This document shows positions 6,146 through 10,101 of a stretch of 10,101 nt of DNA, one piece after another (position 1 is the stretch's first letter; each line of letters starts with the position of its first letter). Below the pieces are notes generated by a model that made no database searches, was not told the origin of the DNA, and was given only the letters and a program-made list of their open reading frames with translations. Origin of the DNA: Nitrospira sp. UBA2083 (GTDB lineage: Bacteria > Nitrospirota > Nitrospiria > Nitrospirales > Nitrospiraceae); assembly GCA_002331625.1 (NCBI GenBank), contig DCZN01000081.1, positions 14,698 through 24,798 on the forward strand, given 5' to 3'. Position numbers and translations under genes: made by a program.

Positions 6146-6535
6146 GTGGCAGAAGAGCAAGGGTTTGTTATTCGTGACCGGCGGGCAAGCGGAAGTGCTG
6201 AAACCACCTCTGCGACCGATTCTGCCGCGCAAGCATCCAGGCCCACTGGTGCCAGCCCGATCGAACCTTCCCAATCAGCTCCGCCACCTCCGGTCACCTT
6301 TTCATCCTTTGTCATCTCGCTTGGCTCGTCGTCTCTTATGTTGATGGGTGAGCAGCTGGATCCACAACAGGCTCCGATGCCAGTGAACCTGCCGCAAGCT
6401 AAGGAAATCATCGATCTGTTGTCCGTCTTGGAAGACAAGACGAAAGGCAATTTGACCTCCGACGAACAAACGGTCCTCCGTGACATGCTGTATGCGCTTC
6501 GTATGAAGTATGTCACGCTCGCTTCGCCGAAGTAG
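6146..6535 (+). CDS. DUF1844 domain protein
   Basis: A 129-residue protein. Residues 1-15 (MAEEQGFVIRDRRAS) are followed by about 35 residues of Ala/Ser/Pro-rich, probably disordered linker. The DUF1844 domain spans about 50-127: TFSSFVISLGSSSLMLMGEQ, PVNLPQAKEIIDLLSVLEDK, TKGNLTSDEQTVLRDMLYAL and RMKYV, in the order typical of this family. The family is widespread in Deltaproteobacteria, Acidobacteria, Planctomycetes and Nitrospirae and has no established function. I chose the GTG at 6146 because AGGAG (6133-6137) lies 8 bases upstream and the product then begins in family-typical fashion. The open frame continues to 6032, but the extra 38 codons lie in the promoter region shared with mazG and show no family similarity. 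Transcribed divergently from mazG and 141 bases ahead of the kinase gene, which has its own promoter. Confidence 0.85.
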   Translation: MAEEQGFVIRDRRASGSAETTSATDSAAQASRPTGASPIEPSQSAPPPPVTFSSFVISLGSSSLMLMGEQLDPQQAPMPVNLPQAKEIIDLLSVLEDKTKGNLTSDEQTVLRDMLYALRMKYVTLASPK

Positions 6536-6599
6536 TTTTCCTCTCTTTTGGTTCGCTGTACCACTAGGTCTCTAGAGGCTGCGATTTCTTCAGCAGGCT

Positions 6600-6628
6600 T
6601 TGAGACTCTCCTGTAAGTCGGCTATAGT
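6600..6628 (+). promoter_or_regulatory. Candidate sigma-70 promoter of the kinase/regulator operon
   Basis: TTGAGA (6600-6605, 5 of 6 matches) and TATAGT (6623-6628, 5 of 6) are separated by exactly 17 bases. Transcription would start near 6635, about 40 bases before the kinase ATG at 6677. It is the best-formed promoter in the window and suggests substantial housekeeping-level expression. Confidence 0.65.
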
Positions 6629-6676
6629 GGTTATCATTCCGGTTGCTTATGGGTGACGGTGCCGAGAGGCAAGCGA

Positions 6677-9010
6677 ATGTCTGAGTTAAACCACTCCATG
6701 CGCGCATTAAGACCTGCTTCCGAAAGCGGGAGCACGACTCAGCCGATTCTGATCGGCCGTCCCATCCCCGCAGTACTGCCGGATCTGGTCAAGAGGTCTG
6801 ATCGAAAACCACCGCATCTTCGCCCGGTCTGGATCGTTCTCATCCTGTTAGTTCCCTGTCTGGCCCTGACCTTCTATTACTCGCAGGTGGTTGCGCCAGG
6901 GAGCGAAGAATCCGGTTCCTTCTTGCCCACGACCAGCTATGCCCTGGTGCTTCTCCTCCTCAATTTAGACCTCATCGGCTTGGTGGTGCTGGTTCTCCTG
7001 CTGTCCAGAAATCTGATCAAGGCCTACTTTGAGCGCCGACATCGGCTGGTTGGATCAGGATTCCGTACGAAACTCATCGCGGCATTTATTGGGTTCTCGT
7101 TGATTCCTACCGTGCTGCTGGCATTGGTGGCCAGCGGGCTCGTGAATAAGGCTGTGGATGTGTGGTTCAGCGAACATATCGAGAAGGTCATGAAGGACTC
7201 GTATGAAGTCGCTCGTATGCAACACGCTGGGCATGTGGCGCTGGCCGTGAATAGTGCCCGAGCCATTTCGCAAGAGTTGTACCGAGAAGACATGCTGATT
7301 TCGATGCAACGGGATCTCTTGATTGCTGCCATGGCAAGAAAGCGCATGGAATATGGTGTGGCCGGGATCGAAATATTTTCGAACAAGATGGAGACCCTCA
7401 CGAAGGCACTGGACACCGACATTCCGACTGGGGTGTTGGATTTGCCGATCAGCCAGTTGGTGCTGCAAGTGATCAACGGCAAGCAAGAGTTCACCTCGGT
7501 TCAGGAAGCACAGACGGGGAGACTGGTTCGTGCGGCGATCCCCGTCGCATCTGCAAGCCGACGTGGTGAGATCGAAGGAGTCGTCGTCGTTGAGACATAT
7601 GTTCCTGAGTCGCTGTTGACCAAGATGGAGGGGATCGGTCGGCAATACACGGAATACAAACAGATCAAAGCCATGAAGAATCCTATTAAGGCCGGCGCCT
7701 ATCTGTTCGTCGCCGTGGTGACGGTGCTGATCTTGTTTAGTGCGACATGGTTCGGATTCTATGTGGCGCGAGGCATTACCGTTCCGATTCAACACTTGGC
7801 GGAGGCGACAGAAGCGGTGGCGAAAGGGGATCTCTCGGTTCAGATCGATGCCAAGGCGACCGATGAAATCGGGACGCTCATCGAGTCGTTTAATCGCATG
7901 ACGCAGGATCTGCAAGGGAGTAAGTCCAAACTGGAAGAAACCAACTTGACGCTTCGCCATACCAACGTCGAGCTGGATCGCCGCAGGGCGTATATTGAAA
8001 CCGTCGTGGACACCATTGCCGCAGGTCTGTTATCGATTGATCGAAACGGGACGATTACCACCTTCAATCCATCTGCCGAGCGCATTCTGGGGTTGACCGG
8101 CGACCGTTTCCGTGGCCGATCTGCGAACGACGTCTTCAAGGAATTCGGCCTCGACTTGTTCCAAGCTGCATATGATCGGATGTTGGCAGATGAGCGTGAC
8201 GATTTCGATGTGGAAGGTCAATTGGATATTCAGGGGAAGCTGATTACCATCGGATTAAAAGGGTCTCGGATGCGGGATGAATCCAGTAGGGATCTTGGAT
8301 TTGTGTTGGTTTTCGAAGATTTGACGGAGTTGATCAAGGCGCAGAAAGTTGCGGCCTGGCAGGAGGTTGCCAAGCGGGTGGCGCATGAAATCAAGAATCC
8401 CCTGACGCCCATTCAGTTGTCGGCCCAACGGCTGCGTAAGAAATTCTTTGAAAAATCACCTGATCTCGACCGAGTGTTTGATGATGCGACGAATGTGATC
8501 ATCACGGAAGTCGGGAGTCTGAAGGCGATGTTGGACGAGTTTTCGAAATTCGCCCGTCTCCCTGCTCCTCAAATGACACGACAATCGTTACACGACGTGC
8601 TGCGGGAAGTGATCACCCTGTATCGCGAGGCGCAGAAGGATATCGAGCTGGTTGTGGAGCTAGATGACGATTTACCGACGCTCAATTTTGATCGCGAGCA
8701 GTTGAGGCGGGTGTTCGTCAATCTGTTCGACAATGCCGTTCAAGCCATGAATCAGCGAGGGAGACTCTGGGTCAGTACACGATATGACATGAAGCGCCGG
8801 CGGGCGGTCGTCGCCGTGGCAGACGAAGGACCCGGTATCGCCCCGGAGGATTACGAGAAGCTGTTTATCCCGTATTTCACCCGTAAGAAAACCGGTACGG
8901 GGCTGGGATTGGCGATTGTTCGCCGGATTATTACGGATCATGAAGGTCAGATCCAGGTGGGGAACAATCAGCCGAAAGGCGCCGTCTTTACGTTTGATAT
9001 ACCGGTGTAG
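6677..9010 (+). CDS. ntrY: NtrY-type membrane sensor histidine kinase
   Basis: A 777-residue kinase with complete NtrY architecture. Two N-terminal helices (about 52-71 and 89-110), a positively charged cytoplasmic loop and a third helix (133-153) precede an extracytoplasmic sensor region of about 185 residues (154-339). A fourth helix (340-363), a HAMP domain (364-416), a coiled-coil link and a PAS domain (about 435-552) follow. The kinase core carries the H-box RVAHEIKNPLTP with phospho-accepting His570, the N-box NLFDNAVQAM (682-691), DEGPGIA (716-722) and GTGLGLAIV (740-748). All catalytic boxes are intact. The sensor should autophosphorylate and pass the phosphate to the regulator encoded 33 bases downstream. 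NtrY homologues respond to nitrogen, redox or envelope state; the signal here is not evident. The ATG at 6677 is favoured by GAGAGG 7 bases upstream over the in-frame GTG at 6653, which has no Shine-Dalgarno. Confidence 0.92.
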   Translation: MSELNHSMRALRPASESGSTTQPILIGRPIPAVLPDLVKRSDRKPPHLRPVWIVLILLVPCLALTFYYSQVVAPGSEESGSFLPTTSYALVLLLLNLDLIGLVVLVLLLSRNLIKAYFERRHRLVGSGFRTKLIAAFIGFSLIPTVLLALVASGLVNKAVDVWFSEHIEKVMKDSYEVARMQHAGHVALAVNSARAISQELYREDMLISMQRDLLIAAMARKRMEYGVAGIEIFSNKMETLTKALDTDIPTGVLDLPISQLVLQVINGKQEFTSVQEAQTGRLVRAAIPVASASRRGEIEGVVVVETYVPESLLTKMEGIGRQYTEYKQIKAMKNPIKAGAYLFVAVVTVLILFSATWFGFYVARGITVPIQHLAEATEAVAKGDLSVQIDAKATDEIGTLIESFNRMTQDLQGSKSKLEETNLTLRHTNVELDRRRAYIETVVDTIAAGLLSIDRNGTITTFNPSAERILGLTGDRFRGRSANDVFKEFGLDLFQAAYDRMLADERDDFDVEGQLDIQGKLITIGLKGSRMRDESSRDLGFVLVFEDLTELIKAQKVAAWQEVAKRVAHEIKNPLTPIQLSAQRLRKKFFEKSPDLDRVFDDATNVIITEVGSLKAMLDEFSKFARLPAPQMTRQSLHDVLREVITLYREAQKDIELVVELDDDLPTLNFDREQLRRVFVNLFDNAVQAMNQRGRLWVSTRYDMKRRRAVVAVADEGPGIAPEDYEKLFIPYFTRKKTGTGLGLAIVRRIITDHEGQIQVGNNQPKGAVFTFDIPV

Positions 9011-9028
9011 GGTATACGGGTACGTGGT

Positions 9029-9034
9029 AAGGAG
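9029..9034 (+). promoter_or_regulatory. Shine-Dalgarno AAGGAG of the response regulator gene
   Basis: AAGGAG lies 9 bases before the ATG at 9044 in the 33-base gap after the kinase stop. A second GAGGAG at 9036-9041 is too close to the start for optimal spacing. The short gap and absence of a terminator support one kinase-regulator transcript. Confidence 0.7.
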
Positions 9035-9043
9035 TGAGGAGTT

Positions 9044-10101
9044 ATGTCGGCATCGATTCTCATAGTGGACGACGAGGAAGCCATTCGGACATCGCTGCGA
9101 AGTATTCTTGAAGACGAAGGGTATGAAGTCGCCGTAGCGGCCAATGGGGTAGAAGCGCTGAAGATTTATGGAACCGACCCGCCGGATCTCATGATTCTCG
9201 ACATTTGGATGCCTGAGATGGATGGGCTCGAGACGCTTCGACGGGTGAAAGAGTTTGTTCCGACCACGCAGGTCATGATGATTTCCGGTCATGGATCCAT
9301 CGAAACGGCCGTAAAGGCAATCAAGCTGGGAGCGTACGACTATATTGAGAAGCCGCTGTCGCTTGAGAATGTGACCCTTCGCGTGAAACACGCGTTGGAC
9401 CAGTATCGATTGGCACAGGAGAATCGGGCGCTCCGGAGCAAGGTACAGCGAAAGTTTGAATTGGTGGGGCACTCTCCTGTCATGCAACGGTTGCGAGAGC
9501 TGATCGAAACCGCAGGCCCAACGAACAGCCGGGTACTAATTGGAGGAGAAAATGGGACGGGGAAGGAGCTCGTCGCTCGAGCGATCCATCTCCACAGCAC
9601 CAGATCCGATCATCCGTTCGTGGCCGTCAATTGCGCGGCCATTCCGGAGACCTTGATCGAGAGCGAGCTGTTCGGCCATGAGAAGGGTTCCTTCACCGGA
9701 GCCACGTCGATGAAACGGGGACAGTTCGAACAGGCGGACGGCGGCACGTTGTTTCTGGACGAGATCGGCGACATGAGCCTCAGCACTCAAGCCAAAGTCT
9801 TGCGGGCCTTGCAGGAACAGCAGTTCACGCGGGTCGGGGGCACCAAGTTGATGAAGGTGGATGTGCGGGTGTTGGCTGCCTCGAACAAGGACTTGGAAAA
9901 GGAGATCGGCAAGGGGCAATTTCGGGAAGATTTGTACTACCGCCTCAACGTGGTTCCGATTGTCGTGCCCCCGTTGCGGGAAAGGAGAGAAGATATTCCG
10001 GCGCTCGTCCAACATTTCATGAAGCTGCATGCCGAAGAGCAAGGTCTGCGAATGAAAGACGTCTCTCCGGAGGCGATGGGCGTGTTTCAGCAATACGATT
10101 G
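9044..10101 (+). CDS. ntrX: NtrX-type sigma-54-dependent response regulator, 3' truncated by window edge
   Basis: 352 codons are visible and the frame runs off the right edge. The receiver domain (1-120) has the acidic pair DDEE (9-12), phospho-acceptor Asp53 in [13 protein letters not shown], switch Ser81 and Lys103. The AAA+ sigma-54 interaction domain starts near 139 with ELVGHSPVM. It has the Walker A loop GENGTGKE (168-175), the sigma-54 contact loop as GSFTGA (215-220), Walker [12 protein letters not shown] (233-243), and arginine-finger region [13 protein letters not shown] (293-305). The DNA-binding domain, expected after about residue 390, lies outside the window. The domain order and the adjacent NtrY-type kinase make this the cognate regulator: once phosphorylated it should oligomerise and drive sigma-54 RNA polymerase open-complex formation. 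The ATG follows AAGGAG at a 9-base spacing. NtrC-like regulators share this architecture, so the ntrX name rests mainly on the kinase partner. The usual GAFTGA reads GSFTGA here. Confidence 0.9.
   Translation, partial: MSASILIVDDEEAIRTSLRSILEDEGYEVAVAANGVEALKIYGTDPPDLMILDIWMPEMDGLETLRRVKEFVPTTQVMMISGHGSIETAVKAIKLGAYDYIEKPLSLENVTLRVKHALDQYRLAQENRALRSKVQRKFELVGHSPVMQRLRELIETAGPTNSRVLIGGENGTGKELVARAIHLHSTRSDHPFVAVNCAAIPETLIESELFGHEKGSFTGATSMKRGQFEQADGGTLFLDEIGDMSLSTQAKVLRALQEQQFTRVGGTKLMKVDVRVLAASNKDLEKEIGKGQFREDLYYRLNVVPIVVPPLRERREDIPALVQHFMKLHAEEQGLRMKDVSPEAMGVFQQYD

Noticed and set aside
6571..6601. Imperfect CTGC/GCAG hairpin after the DUF1844 gene
   Set aside because: The stem has only about six pairs with a G-G mismatch and a 10-base loop, followed by just three T. 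It also runs into the next promoter.
7055..7960. 301-codon open frame on the minus strand
   Set aside because: It lies wholly antisense to the intact kinase gene, has no Shine-Dalgarno or family likeness, and its His/Arg/Asn-rich composition is what reading the complement of a coding frame produces.
8672..9487. 271-codon open frame on the minus strand
   Set aside because: It runs antisense across the end of the kinase gene and the start of the regulator gene, both of which have intact conserved motifs. No protein-like domain is visible.
9536..10093. 185-codon open frame on the minus strand
   Set aside because: It is antisense to the AAA+ domain of the response regulator, whose motifs are all intact. 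Composition is shadow-like.
1..10101. Search for mobile elements, CRISPR arrays, tRNAs and defence systems
   Set aside because: I saw no transposase or integrase, no long direct or terminal repeats, no spaced repeat array, no tRNA-like cloverleaf and no known defence domain. MazG here has the two-domain housekeeping form and no neighbouring MazEF toxin-antitoxin genes.

Overview
The window looks like an ordinary chromosomal segment of a Gram-negative bacterium with medium-high GC. Gene content (HemY-type protoporphyrinogen oxidase, Cfa, MazG, a DUF1844 protein, an NtrY/NtrX pair) and protein style suggest Nitrospirota, probably a Nitrospira-like organism. That placement is my inference from recognition and has not been tested by a search. 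No tRNA, rRNA, CRISPR array, insertion sequence or phage module is visible. I see no sign of a new defence or mobile system.

Layout, left to right. (1) Bases 2-484, plus strand: the C-terminal third of a haem-pathway protoporphyrinogen oxidase, cut by the window edge. It converges on (2) a minus-strand cyclopropane-fatty-acyl-phospholipid synthase (501-1763) with a strong ribosome binding site and a good promoter. (3) A minus-strand flavin/NAD(P)H oxidoreductase of the ferredoxin/cytochrome-b5 reductase fold (2011-2739), followed by its own hairpin terminator. (4) A minus-strand membrane-anchored protein with a long Pro/Ser-rich linker and C-terminal Sel1 repeats (2933-3841). (5) A roughly 200-base divergent intergenic region with face-to-face promoter elements and two palindromes. 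(6) A plus-strand 138-residue protein of unknown function (4041-4457). (7) A minus-strand pair, mazG (5113-5994) and a single-pass membrane protein (4499-5116), whose stop and start codons overlap as ATGA. (8) A plus-strand DUF1844 protein (6146-6535). (9) A plus-strand two-component pair: an NtrY-type membrane sensor kinase (6677-9010) and an NtrX-type sigma-54 response regulator (9044 to the window end, incomplete).

How the genes work together. The kinase and regulator form a clear two-component system: the kinase should sense an envelope or membrane signal and phosphorylate the regulator, which acts on sigma-54 promoters. MazG and the membrane protein downstream are very probably co-transcribed and translationally coupled, though the partner has no recognised function. 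Cfa modifies membrane phospholipids. The neighbouring flavoprotein could serve lipid chemistry, but each of the two genes seems to have its own transcription signals, so a shared role is speculative. Several starts were moved inward from the longest open frame because a Shine-Dalgarno motif or family-typical N-terminus supports a later codon.
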